This document shows positions 27,901 through 37,345 of a stretch of 64,000 nt of DNA, piece after piece. Below the pieces are notes generated by a model. It was not told the DNA's origin. It worked only from the letters and a program-made list of their open reading frames with translations, and searched no databases. This DNA is from Cafeteria roenbergensis. Taxonomy: Eukaryota; Sar; Bigyra; Bicosoecida; Cafeteriaceae. The position numbers and the translations under genes were made by a program. Positions within the stretch are counted from its first letter, which is position 1; each line of letters starts with the position of its first letter. Location of the stretch: the NCBI GenBank assembly GCA_008330645.1, contig VLTN01000035.1, positions 1 through 64,000 on the forward strand. Direction: 5' to 3'.

Positions 27901-30900
27901 CAGCCACGATACCTGGGCAGGGGGGCGGATGCTGGTGTGCGCGAGCTCCAACACAACCGGCTCTGACCCAAGCTCCCACCACCACCCTTGTCCATCAACG
28001 GTGGCCGGCGTCGCAATCTCGCGAGCACCGAACCAGCTGTCGCTCACTGCGGCACCAGCCTCGCTGATCCAGGGCGCGACAAAGTCGCGCAGCTTGTTGG
28101 GCTTGGCAGCTGCGGCGAATCCGTCTCCCACCGCCCATGCCCGAGTTGGGACAAGGCGACCGAGGGCTGAGGACGCCCGCTCAAGCACGGGAACTCGCGT
28201 GACGGTATCGCCATCAACAGGCATCCAACCGACCGCGTGCGTGACGGTAATGTTTGGGGTTGGGCCATCGTCACCTGGCGGCGGAGTGCTTCCGAGGAGG
28301 TAGACATACCCCGAGCTCTGCGATTCGCGAACGACCTGTACAACTCGTGCAAGCGGACCAACGATGCGAAGAAAGCCAGTCAGCGCCCGGAACGACTGCT
28401 TTGGCCGGAACGTCCTTGCCGAAACCAAGCCGGAGCGGTCGAACACAGTGTCGCCGTTGCCGTCCAGGTTGGCGTAGAAGAACCAAACAGCGCGCTCAAA
28501 ACCCCACCTGCTCGCCAGCAGAAGCCCTCGCACCGCGTACAGCGCCTGGCTGCGCTCTGATACGCACTCTGAAGCGGTGCAGCCTTCTCCATTTCCGCCT
28601 GAATCCCAGCCGAACTCGTCCAGCCAAACCGGCAAACCAGGGGCCACTGCGGTTGCAAACCTTTGGAAAGACTTGAGGGCCCCAAAAGACGAGGCTGGGT
28701 CCTCGGGGAAGGTGCCCGCACGGCCTGATTGCCCCGATCGCCAGCTGTATGAATGGACCTTGAGGGCGTCAATGAGCTGCATGTGAGAGGTGTTGAGCGA
28801 CGCTGATAGAGTTGAAAGGCTCTGAAAGTGGTGTGGCGAGACATGAAGCCTGGGATCCGCGCGCTTTGCCCCACTGGCCATCCCGAGCAGGACGTCTGAG
28901 TATGTGGAGGGGGACAAGCCCCACTCTTCGTTCCCGACATTGATGGCAGACACGTCTCCAGTTCCAGCAGTAGGACCAAAGTGTTGCGCAAAGGCCTTGC
29001 CATATGCAAACGCGGCTTGGAGCGGAGGTAGCTCAGCCGCAGAAGACGTGAAGGAGAATTCACTGAAGCCTTTGAACATGATCGAAGCGGTCACATCCAA
29101 CCCAGCGAGGCGCCATTCTCGGTACTCAGCGTCCCAGTCAAGCCACTGCTGCGAGAGCGACGAGCCGGACTTGCCCATCCGCGAGAAGTCGGGCGTAGCT
29201 GCAGGATACGGCGAATCCCATGCCCAGGAATGGTACATGCGCCCATGCTTTGCCAAGCCAGAATAGGTTGCTGGGCCTTTGGCTGCTGTCCAGTCGGAGT
29301 ACCTGTCCTGGCCCCAGCCCCATACTGCATTCACCCCCAAAGTGTCAGCCAGTGTCGCTGGTGCGGGAGCGCGCATCGCTGGGGGCGGCCCGTGCTCCCC
29401 AAAGGTTCCGAACACGGACAACTCAGGGGCAACCACGCGCGTCCAAAGCAGCCATGGCCGAGTTGTGTACGCCTCCGTTGAAGGTTCGTCGAGCACAGCC
29501 AGGTGCCTCACGATGGCAAGCGTCCGCCCGTGCGCAAGTGTGCTGTCCAAGACTGCGCCATGCTTCGTAGCATGGCTGAGCACAGCCGCCGGCAGCCAGC
29601 CAGCTTCGGGGCTCCAAGTCGGCACCTGGCCGCTCCGAAGCTTTCGGATCGCGCCATGTGCGCTCTCCAATCGACTGCGGAGTGCGGCTTGCACACTTGC
29701 AAAGTGCGTTCCAGGCACCAGCAGCTCCCACGGAGCTAAGCGCCCCAACAAGCTGCGATCGCTTTCGCCAAGCACTGCCACAGGCGGCAAACCAGGCCGC
29801 AGCGCAGCAGTGATCGCGCACGTGTCCAGGACGGCAGCGACCGTTTTGCCAGAGGAGACGCCGCCATTTCGATCGACAGCCTCCACTCGCGACCCCCAGC
29901 GCACAAACCCAACAGGCCGAGGCGTTGAAAGCACCACGGCTGTGACCTCGTAGCAAGGAGCACACCGAATCCCAGCAGCGACGGCTCGAACGCCGTCGAG
30001 GCTGCCGCTGTTGCCCTCAGAAGACGCCGCAGATGCCGCGTCCATCTCGATCGTCCACCTGACCCCGACTTGCGCTGAGCTTGGCTCTTGGGCGAGCCAC
30101 TCTGCGGCTGAGGCACGCCTGGATTCTGACACGGGTGCCAGGACGCGGGTGAGCGACTGTACCCAGTGCGGGCTTGCGACGCTCACGTTTGAAGCCTGCT
30201 CCAACTGGGAGGTGGACACGCGCGCAAGGGCGGTGGCGTCCGAGGAGTTTAGGCCTTGGCCCGCTCCTATGCCGCCTGAGGGCAGTGTCGGCCAGCGAAC
30301 CAGTTCCACAAGGATGGCGGCGCCTCTGGGGAGAGGTCCGGCAAGCCAGACGCCGGCCACGACCGCAGCCTCGGCGATCAGGGCAGCCGTGGAATCCCCG
30401 GGTCTTAAGGCAACAAGCAGCCTTGCCTGGCGCCGGCCTGCCACGACCCTGCCAAACTTCAGTGTTGCCGACGACTTCGGGCTGCCGTCTGTCACAGCTG
30501 CGGCGCTGGATACTCCAGTCTCGGCAGTTGCAACGCACGCGGGATCTTGGGGTGAGCCGCGGCCAGAGTCCTGGCACGCCCTGCTCAGTGCGTTGATGCC
30601 CGCAGCAGGGGGCTCTGGGCGGAAGGCAAAATCTGCCAAACATGCCGCCGACGACCAAGACGTGGCGGGCTTGAGGTCCACAAGCGAGCCAATTTGATGG
30701 CCCGACGTGGCAACGACTGTAGCGCCAGCCTGGGCACTCCATGGCGTGGTGAGTTCTGCGGGAGTCGCTGCCGCGGTGTCAAGAGACGAGGCGGTGGCAG
30801 CGCTAATTCTGCTGGTCCCCACAGCATCCCACTGGGTTTGCGGCGCAGCGGGGGAGGGGTCGAGCTGTTCGGTAGGATCGTACGCAACAAACGCGTCGAC

Positions 30901-33900
30901 TTGCTCGGGGTCGGGTGGCCCGGCCTGAGACGTACCCGCTCCAGCGTCTGTCACCGGCGTGGCTGCGACGACTGGCACTGAAGGGCCGGCCAGCAGAAAG
31001 CAGAAGCCAAGCGCTGCCGCACAAACGCCCGGCTTGGCGCTCGAGCGCGGGCAACGAAACGGGGCGCTTGCCGGACAGGCTGGATCCACCATCGTCGACG
31101 ACCTCCGCCAGGCGAGGGCTGCTTCGCTGCTCGTGTCCGTGCCGTGACCCGCTGCTCCCCTGAGAGCCGGCGTGTCGCTCCATGCACAAGAGTTGCCCGC
31201 GAATGCCGCCACAGGCTCCCTGCACCGGCATTGCTGAGGGGAGGCGGACGTTTCATTGCCAGCACAGGATCCGTGGCTCCGGCACCCAAGTGGGCACGCG
31301 GACGCGGAGCAGTCATTTCCCTCGAACCCATCATCGCAGGCGCAGCCCCCCAGCAAGCAACGTCCGCGGGATGAGCAGTCGTTTGCGCAGCTGGTCACCG
31401 CCAGTGCCGACGAGGGCGCGAAGCCCAAGCCCGGCACGCGGTCTGGAGGGCATGAAATGCTGTCGCACGGAAAGAGCGCCTTCTGGCCAAAGAACCGGAA
31501 AGACATGCATTTTCCGCCCAAAAGGCACAAGCCGCGTCCGTGGCAGGCGTTGGCGCAATCCGGAAACTGACAGCGCTCGCCCGAGGACCCCTCAGGACAG
31601 GCACATCGGCCGGACGGGGTGCAGAACCCTCCCGCTGCGCATGAACAGGGGACGCTCGCGCCGGCGCCGGCACGCCCCAGAACAGTATCGCCCGGGCTGC
31701 TCAGACCCGTGCCGTTCGCCGCGTCACCCTGGCTGGGCTGAGGTTCCTGTCGCAAAACCCGCACAAGCAGAGGCAAGGGACCGATGCTGATGTTCCACAC
31801 ACCGCTCGGCAGCGCAACAGCTGCGTCCGGGCCAGCCAGCTGGACACCGCCCGGAAGCGAGCCAAGCACGATGGCTTGTCCTGGGCGGGTGGGCGCCACT
31901 CCCTTGGCAGCCGCCATACCGCAGGCGTTGCTGGCGAGCTGCCGGCCGGCCGCCGCCCCGGGCACGCACACCTGCACTGTGCGCGCGGGCTCGCTGCCGC
32001 CATCGGCTTCGCCCACGTGCGAAGGCAGCCACGCCACCAAGTGAGTCACCCGGAACGGCCCAATTGCTCCACGCTTGCTCCCAGGAGGTGGGGAGTCTCC
32101 CAAGAGGTAGACATATCCGGCAGAGCGGCTTTCGCTCAGCACGCCAACAATGCGCTGTGAACCCGCCTCCGCTAGCAGCGCGGTCAGAGCTCCCAGGGCA
32201 GCTTTCGGGCGGAACCCGGACGACCTACCAGACGTCAGCCCAGACCTTTGGAAGACACCATCTCCTCTCCCGCCGAGGTCGCCGAAGAAGAACCAGGCAG
32301 CCCGTTCGAACCCCAGGCGCAGCGCCAGAAGAAAGCCTCTCACGGCATAGGCCGCCTGGGCGCTTTGCCCAACGCACTCGCTTGCCGTGCAGCTGGCGCC
32401 CTGCTCGGCTCCAGCTGCATCCCATCCAAACTCATCCAACCAGAGCGGCAGCCCAGGTGCCAGGGCGTCGCGCACGTTGGCAATGGCTCGAAGGTTGCCA
32501 AACGTCGAGGCAGGGTCCTCCGGGTGAGTGCCGCAGCGCCCCCGTGAAGTGCCTCGCCAGCTGTAGGAGTGGGCCTTGATTGCGTCCATGGTCGCCAAGG
32601 CCTGCACCGGCAACTCCATGAGGTGCTGGATTGACTCGAAGTGGTGGGGCGACACGCGAACCATCGGATCGGCTGCCTTGACTCCGAGCCCAAAGCTTCG
32701 CAGCCACGTCGCGTACTCCTCTGGTCCCAGACCCCACTCTTCGTTCCCTACATTGACGCTGGTCACGTCACCCGTTCCATGGCGCGGTCCGAAGTGGCGT
32801 GCGAACGCAAACCCGTAGGCAAACGCAGCTTCTGCAATGCTAGCGTTCGCCGCGGACAACAGACCTCTTTGAAGGAGGAAGTCGTTGTCAACCTCACCCG
32901 TGAGCTCGGAGGGCATGGGCAAGAACGAAGCAGCTTTCGGCGAGAGTTGCAGAGCCGCAGTGACGCCGGCGGGAAAGCGCCGCGCCCATGCGCCCAGCTC
33001 GTGGTCGAGGTTCAGCCACCATTGCGCCCAGGTCCCGCCGCCACACGCCATGCCCTCGTAGATTGGGGGCGCCCTGGTGTCGCGCGTGTCCCAGTGGAAG
33101 TTGTAGTAGTATCGCCCGTGGCCTGCAGCTGTCGCAAAGCGCCGCAACCCCCAGCCTTTGCGGTGGCCACAGCTGAAGGACGACGTTCCCCAGCCCCAAA
33201 TGCCATTCACGCCCAAGGACTGCGAAAGGGGCAGGTGTAGGGGCTGGAACTTGGGAAGCGCAGCGTGCACGCCAGAGGGTGAGTCGAAGACTTGGAGTTG
33301 CCGAAAACTACCTTTTCGCTCGGGGAGGCGCAAGCTTTTGATGTGCCGGCCACGAACTGCAAGGAGCGGCCGGGTGCCATCTCCAAGCGAGATATCCAGA
33401 GCGGAGAACGTGCCCGGCGAGGCAAGTGGTGACAGCAGCACCCACTGCGCAGAGCCGGGCGTGTCGTCGAGAGCGAAGGCACTGACAAGACCCTCCCAAA
33501 GAGTTGCGGTGAGTTGCGGTTCCTCCGCTTCAGAGCTCGGCGACTCTGAGCTCCCATGGTTCACGCGCAAGTGAGAGACTTGCCGCCCGGGTTGCGTGCT
33601 GCCCTGGGCCCTGCTGAGGTCGACCCGCACCCAGTCCGAGCACGGCCGCGCGGCTGACAGCGCCGACAACTCGCGCAGCCGAAGCCCCGCAGGGTCGCTA
33701 GTGGACAGCTCGAGGCGCACGAAGGACATGCCGGCGAGTTTTGAAACCTCGGCAAGGGCAGTTCCGCGTGCGGCGGCAGGATCGGACACATCTGCGGCCG
33801 CAACCGACGGCCGAGTGAAGCTTCGGTAGCGGCTCCGGTCCTGAAGCATACGCCCAGCTTGCTCGGTCGTCGCGCTTGAGCCGCGGAGCGCCACGACATC

Positions 33901-36900
33901 CACTCGACGAGTTCCGTAGCCCCCGTCTGAAGCCCACGAGTCGAGCAGAATTGTTTGCTCGCCTGACGGGGAGCCATCGGGGGCCCGCTCAATGCCTCCT
34001 GGGCCCAAGCCTGAGGCATGGGGCGGGAACACTGGGTTGGCAACACCCGTCGTGTCGACAACGCCAACCAAGCGAACGACATGCCCGGGGGCCGGTGGGA
34101 AAACCCTCCAGGCCAGCTGAACCGTGTCATCAGCGCGCCCCCAGACCAAGTCTCGAGTGTCGGCATCTGTTGCGCCGGAGGCAAACCTCTCAGCCGCCGC
34201 AGTCATGTTAATCGAGAAGGCCGCGACGCCCTCGTGTGCGCCAACCAGCACGCTGGTTGAAAACGATCCGTCCGTTGCTGCTGCGAGCGCTGAGTCGCTG
34301 GCAATCGCTGTCGCAGCGCATGCACCTGACGTCACGGAGCCGTCTCCGCGGATGAGGTCGCCCGCACAGGCTCCGGCCAGTGCGTTGACGTCTGTCCTGG
34401 CTTCCAGTGCATCTGAGCAGGTTGACCTTGGCGTCCAGACGGCGGCTGCGGGGGCATCGTCTGATGACGACTCCATCATGGGCGTGGCAAAGCTGGCTTG
34501 GCCGTCGGATGTTGCCAGGCCCTGGAGGCCTGAGCCCAGCGCCAGGGGTCTTGACGGGAGCACTTGCGCGCTGGCCATGGCAGAGGCGTTTGCCAACAGC
34601 TTTCCAACGGTGACATGCGGCGGTGCGCCAGTGAGGCTTGGGAAGCAGCCCCCAATCGCGGCGACACAGCCTGTGCCAGCTCCACCGCCAGGCAGGCTAT
34701 GATGCGCAAGAGCCAAAGAGCAGTTGAACGGCTTGTGGGGCGGGCAGGCACCGTCGGGCAGCCGCAGCAATGCCGCGCGTTCCGCGTCGTCTGCAGAAGC
34801 TAGGGCGGTGGACCCCTGGGAGAGGTGGGTGGCGCGCTCGCTTGGCTCTTCACGGAGGTCGTTTCCCAGCAGCCAAGCCCTCGAGAGGACCCCTCGAAGC
34901 AAGGGAGTGCCAAACGCCCGGTAGTCCAGCGCAGCGTGAGTCTGCGGAAGCGTCGGATGCTCCAGGCCTCTGCAGTCGCGGCCAGTGGCACCTGGCACGC
35001 ACTGGCAGCGAGGCCCGCCAGTGGCCGGGTCAGCAACGCATCTGCCTCGCCCCCAGCATGAGTTGGGGCAGATCAGCTCACAGGCGGCCCCAGACCGGCC
35101 TGGAGGGCACAGGCACGTGCCATCCGTGGTGCAGCGACTCCCCGGGGGGCAAGCCCGCGGCACCCCCATTGCTGGGAGCGGCGACTGGCAAAGCTCGCAG
35201 GAAGGCCCCGCGCGGTGCGCCGGGCATGCACATGCTTGCGGGTGGGCAGCCGTGGAGTTTGGCTGTGGCGAGGCCAAGCACACCCCAGCGCCGCCGCAAG
35301 CCACCAGGGGGTGACTCTGCCTCGCAAGGCCCGCTGCATCTGCGGACAGGTCGGCGCTGGAGATGAGAACCTCGCTCTCGCGCTCATGGCAGCCCTGTGG
35401 AGTGCCTGAGCCGTCTGTCGGCCCGGAGTGGGCAATCTTTCTGGCGTCCAGGTGGACCTCGAACACGTTGACCCGCTTCGGTATGAATGGGTCCGCACCA
35501 CTGGCAGCGTCTGCCAGCTCCCACACGACGCGAAAGTCTGAGGCCACCAGCCCAGGACCGCTGCCGACGCGAGGCAGGCCGCTGAGATTGGCCAGGCTGA
35601 CTGTCCCCTCAATCGCGGCACTGAGCGTTCTGCCGGCTGCGGAGTCGGCGGGCAGCGCGGGGGTCCAGTCCCACTGGGGCACTGGCAAGGCAGAGCCGGC
35701 TGCAACCTGCGCATGGAGCTGGCTGGCTCCGCGCGCGCCACCAAGTGAGGACGAAACGAGAGAGGTCTCCAATCGAAGGCCCGTCCACGAGGGCTGCCCT
35801 GTGTGCTTTAGCGACAGTGCCGACGCCAGCACAGGCTGTCCGAACGAAAGCAAGAGCCAGGCCTCAACTTTTGCGCCAGCCGCAGTCGCCGACACCTCTG
35901 TCACCGTGAACCCCAAGCAGCCTGGCCCAGTCCCGGCATAGCAGTGGCCAGCTGCTTCCACCACAGGGACGCCGGGAGCAGGCTCCGGGAAGCCTGCGTT
36001 GCTGTCCGAGGGAGGCAGGGCGCCAAAGACACTGGAGTTTGCTTCTGGGCGCGCTGCTGGGAGGGGCGCGGGCCAGTCACTGCGCGGGGAGCTTGCCTCC
36101 TCGGGCACAGTCCGAGGAGGCGCAGTGCCAGAGGGAGCTGGCGATGCAACGCTGTATCGGTAGGGAGACTGCACCGCTTCGCGGTGCTGCCCTGCGTGCG
36201 GAGCTTGCCATTCCGGTCGCAAGACGCGCGCGTCCCTCGGGCGCGACGAAGCAACGAACGCCACCGCCACCACAGTGCTGCCATTCGTAGCACGCGACAG
36301 TTCCGACTCGGGCCACTCCAAGGCGTTGAATTTGTCCTCCCGGCGAAGGATGCCGATGTCGACCTCCTCCAAGCCCGCAAGCCACTCCGCATCGAAGCTG
36401 GGCGAGCCCGTGCTCGCTTCTGCGCCAGCCGCACCTAGTCGAACGTCTTGGGGAAGCGACGCAGACGCTTCAGTTGGGGAGAGGCCAAGCCGCCAAGCCA
36501 GAGCCCTCGCGACTTCACGTGTGTCGCTGCTTGCCCATCTTCCGGGCGTGGGCGGCGACGCTGCGTTCGCCCGGCGCAGGATGAGCGAAACTCGGGTGCC
36601 GCCGGGTGCATTCCAGATTCCGCGGATGCGAAGCCGGCCGATGGGCGCCGGCGAGGGGAAGCCCACAACAAGAAAGGCTGACCGGTGCCCGCTCGACGGC
36701 CCGACGCTGGCTCCAGTGTAGGACGCGTCACCATCCGTGGCCGACTCCAGAGCCATCGTTGCATTGTCGCTTGTCCAGGCCGCCTCGCAACTGCTGGCAC
36801 ACCACCCCTTTGCGCATGCGCCCAGCAGGAGATTGGCGCTCGGGTCTGCTTGCCAGCCCGACTGCCCGCCTCCAACTTGCACGCTGGTTCGCTCGCTGCC

Positions 36901-37089
36901 GTCCACCGCACGTTGTACAAGCAGCGGGTCCAACGCTGAACCCCTGCTGTCGACGGCAAACGCTGCAGGGCGCGGGGCGGCATCGTCTGCGTCAGCGACC
37001 TCGGCAGCTGCTTGCCCAGCCAGAACTGCAAGCAAGAGCCATACGGCTGGCATTGCCTTGCTTGCCCATTTGGCTGGCCCGTGCCCCAT
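24964..37089 (-). CDS. Giant secreted/membrane protein with two GH-A-like barrels, EGF and thrombospondin-type modules
   Basis: 4041 codons in one open frame. The start is supported by a signal peptide (hydrophobic core VWLLLAVLAGQAAA). A first EGF-like block lies near residues 640-690. The first catalytic-type barrel spans about 1290-1680 and has NVGNEEWG near 1450 (acid/base Glu candidate) and WLDEFGWD near 1558 (nucleophile Glu candidate), the pattern of glycoside hydrolase clan GH-A. EGF-like modules follow near 1820-1960. A second barrel (about 2580-2960) repeats both motifs. Three TSP1-like modules lie near 3350-3580 (WGECSASCGRG type), then an EGF module, Cys-rich CCxxGxxDxCGxC repeats and a CGDGVCQANE motif. 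A single membrane helix (VWVLAAAASGAATLIILGG) near 3960-3985 precedes a short basic tail. The protein is probably a surface-anchored carbohydrate-active or adhesive protein. The GH family and substrate cannot be assigned. No intron was needed. Confidence 0.85.
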   Translation of the reverse strand: MGHGPAKWASKAMPAVWLLLAVLAGQAAAEVADADDAAPRPAAFAVDSRGSALDPLLVQRAVDGSERTSVQVGGGQSGWQADPSANLLLGACAKGWCASSCEAAWTSDNATMALESATDGDASYTGASVGPSSGHRSAFLVVGFPSPAPIGRLRIRGIWNAPGGTRVSLILRRANAASPPTPGRWASSDTREVARALAWRLGLSPTEASASLPQDVRLGAAGAEASTGSPSFDAEWLAGLEEVDIGILRREDKFNALEWPESELSRATNGSTVVAVAFVASSRPRDARVLRPEWQAPHAGQHREAVQSPYRYSVASPAPSGTAPPRTVPEEASSPRSDWPAPLPAARPEANSSVFGALPPSDSNAGFPEPAPGVPVVEAAGHCYAGTGPGCLGFTVTEVSATAAGAKVEAWLLLSFGQPVLASALSLKHTGQPSWTGLRLETSLVSSSLGGARGASQLHAQVAAGSALPVPQWDWTPALPADSAAGRTLSAAIEGTVSLANLSGLPRVGSGPGLVASDFRVVWELADAASGADPFIPKRVNVFEVHLDARKIAHSGPTDGSGTPQGCHERESEVLISSADLSADAAGLARQSHPLVACGGAGVCLASPQPNSTAAHPQACACPAHRAGPSCELCQSPLPAMGVPRACPPGSRCTTDGTCLCPPGRSGAACELICPNSCWGRGRCVADPATGGPRCQCVPGATGRDCRGLEHPTLPQTHAALDYRAFGTPLLRGVLSRAWLLGNDLREEPSERATHLSQGSTALASADDAERAALLRLPDGACPPHKPFNCSLALAHHSLPGGGAGTGCVAAIGGCFPSLTGAPPHVTVGKLLANASAMASAQVLPSRPLALGSGLQGLATSDGQASFATPMMESSSDDAPAAAVWTPRSTCSDALEARTDVNALAGACAGDLIRGDGSVTSGACAATAIASDSALAAATDGSFSTSVLVGAHEGVAAFSINMTAAAERFASGATDADTRDLVWGRADDTVQLAWRVFPPAPGHVVRLVGVVDTTGVANPVFPPHASGLGPGGIERAPDGSPSGEQTILLDSWASDGGYGTRRVDVVALRGSSATTEQAGRMLQDRSRYRSFTRPSVAAADVSDPAAARGTALAEVSKLAGMSFVRLELSTSDPAGLRLRELSALSAARPCSDWVRVDLSRAQGSTQPGRQVSHLRVNHGSSESPSSEAEEPQLTATLWEGLVSAFALDDTPGSAQWVLLSPLASPGTFSALDISLGDGTRPLLAVRGRHIKSLRLPERKGSFRQLQVFDSPSGVHAALPKFQPLHLPLSQSLGVNGIWGWGTSSFSCGHRKGWGLRRFATAAGHGRYYYNFHWDTRDTRAPPIYEGMACGGGTWAQWWLNLDHELGAWARRFPAGVTAALQLSPKAASFLPMPSELTGEVDNDFLLQRGLLSAANASIAEAAFAYGFAFARHFGPRHGTGDVTSVNVGNEEWGLGPEEYATWLRSFGLGVKAADPMVRVSPHHFESIQHLMELPVQALATMDAIKAHSYSWRGTSRGRCGTHPEDPASTFGNLRAIANVRDALAPGLPLWLDEFGWDAAGAEQGASCTASECVGQSAQAAYAVRGFLLALRLGFERAAWFFFGDLGGRGDGVFQRSGLTSGRSSGFRPKAALGALTALLAEAGSQRIVGVLSESRSAGYVYLLGDSPPPGSKRGAIGPFRVTHLVAWLPSHVGEADGGSEPARTVQVCVPGAAAGRQLASNACGMAAAKGVAPTRPGQAIVLGSLPGGVQLAGPDAAVALPSGVWNISIGPLPLLVRVLRQEPQPSQGDAANGTGLSSPGDTVLGRAGAGASVPCSCAAGGFCTPSGRCACPEGSSGERCQFPDCANACHGRGLCLLGGKCMSFRFFGQKALFPCDSISCPPDRVPGLGFAPSSALAVTSCANDCSSRGRCLLGGCACDDGFEGNDCSASACPLGCRSHGSCAGNETSASPQQCRCREPVAAFAGNSCAWSDTPALRGAAGHGTDTSSEAALAWRRSSTMVDPACPASAPFRCPRSSAKPGVCAAALGFCFLLAGPSVPVVAATPVTDAGAGTSQAGPPDPEQVDAFVAYDPTEQLDPSPAAPQTQWDAVGTSRISAATASSLDTAAATPAELTTPWSAQAGATVVATSGHQIGSLVDLKPATSWSSAACLADFAFRPEPPAAGINALSRACQDSGRGSPQDPACVATAETGVSSAAAVTDGSPKSSATLKFGRVVAGRRQARLLVALRPGDSTAALIAEAAVVAGVWLAGPLPRGAAILVELVRWPTLPSGGIGAGQGLNSSDATALARVSTSQLEQASNVSVASPHWVQSLTRVLAPVSESRRASAAEWLAQEPSSAQVGVRWTIEMDAASAASSEGNSGSLDGVRAVAAGIRCAPCYEVTAVVLSTPRPVGFVRWGSRVEAVDRNGGVSSGKTVAAVLDTCAITAALRPGLPPVAVLGESDRSLLGRLAPWELLVPGTHFASVQAALRSRLESAHGAIRKLRSGQVPTWSPEAGWLPAAVLSHATKHGAVLDSTLAHGRTLAIVRHLAVLDEPSTEAYTTRPWLLWTRVVAPELSVFGTFGEHGPPPAMRAPAPATLADTLGVNAVWGWGQDRYSDWTAAKGPATYSGLAKHGRMYHSWAWDSPYPAATPDFSRMGKSGSSLSQQWLDWDAEYREWRLAGLDVTASIMFKGFSEFSFTSSAAELPPLQAAFAYGKAFAQHFGPTAGTGDVSAINVGNEEWGLSPSTYSDVLLGMASGAKRADPRLHVSPHHFQSLSTLSASLNTSHMQLIDALKVHSYSWRSGQSGRAGTFPEDPASSFGALKSFQRFATAVAPGLPVWLDEFGWDSGGNGEGCTASECVSERSQALYAVRGLLLASRWGFERAVWFFYANLDGNGDTVFDRSGLVSARTFRPKQSFRALTGFLRIVGPLARVVQVVRESQSSGYVYLLGSTPPPGDDGPTPNITVTHAVGWMPVDGDTVTRVPVLERASSALGRLVPTRAWAVGDGFAAAAKPNKLRDFVAPWISEAGAAVSDSWFGAREIATPATVDGQGWWWELGSEPVVLELAHTSIRPPAQVSWLGPLAPELEATVGEALAVAGVRHELAARVTGASLATVYELFVVDESLSAEWCDPQSESLLTASLAPLVAQWSRATSDQESAVGSLRADTSAAGTLLSINVTATQLLAGSGGSGKVRVALQLRDPLAVHGAPSLSCSRSLRVVPLAGSSRVEEAGSCSSSCGAGQVPLRETCELSEEVKSAAPRQFALLDLSPGSAAISSITPSNADCRAAGIPAPQLTRACFSARGCDPASAAKQPELVVGPWSRCSAPASSSGSPTTAQECGTVGSQTRDVYCLGRDGTLSLADASASSCSARASGILTSRACALAACEAVEWVAEAWGGCGGDCRATMQRRTVVCKSSRGVAAPDQLCSAGNRPPALRGCESEAEAENPGDCARVAWATGPWGECSASCGRGSVTRQVGCVRVAEGQVASDATLLLTSRESNESLCSLAASKPPSVAACVASTCGLATVGAGGRWVAGTWGECIADEDCGIGIQSRAASCRSQDGTSFLPSQTCDEGTKPLLERPCRGECSKPCGHRGCGEHGNCDEASARCLCHPGWVGPTCEIPSEVCSVGVLDAEGGCCPSGIVNLTGGCCQQLAGSARPPTLDFRGECCDTGILDACGRCNGDAIATDALGQCCAGAIDAAGVCCDLPLVVDHCGVCGGVGECTLKASIDATGFAINSSIIEGVDGQVLLVAQQPLGLAVLQALDLAGTATAQVRPAGPARRLTNSGGTQAAVSGGARRIAAAVQDTALELTIQPSQQMGPEQLEVRLALAAAALKLESTPHLHSVASLGRCGDGVCQANEACAGAAAASDCCPLDCRVARLPCQAGSAGGTSCSGRGVCLEQAGVCACFAAYSGDACEACAPGFLRQDPNVGAACVPDAAELAELQLSQLGSDEAGTGQPGGPSVPGNGQGAPVWVLAAAASGAATLIILGGLVLWRRQAVRHRLAKTVQPVLDAPGSIATPKSAMQGPTIFAVPPPSGPQLSSGGARARRR

Positions 37090-37345
37090 CCTAGCCCAGG
37101 ACAGCTAGACCTGCGACCACGCACCTCCCTGGCGGCCGAGCGTAGTGCAGGTACAGTCGCGGCTGGCAGCCGAGCAGGTCGAGTGCGTCGCACGTGAATT
37201 CGTCGGCAGAGCGCAGCTGCAAGCTTTGTTGTCCGGGGGATGATTCCGCGACACACCCAATGGCAAGCACGTCACGCAGGGCCAATTTGCTTCCGGCGAC
37301 CGGCGGGCGCGGGCAAGGCGCTTGGCATTCGGGTTTGAGGTCCTC

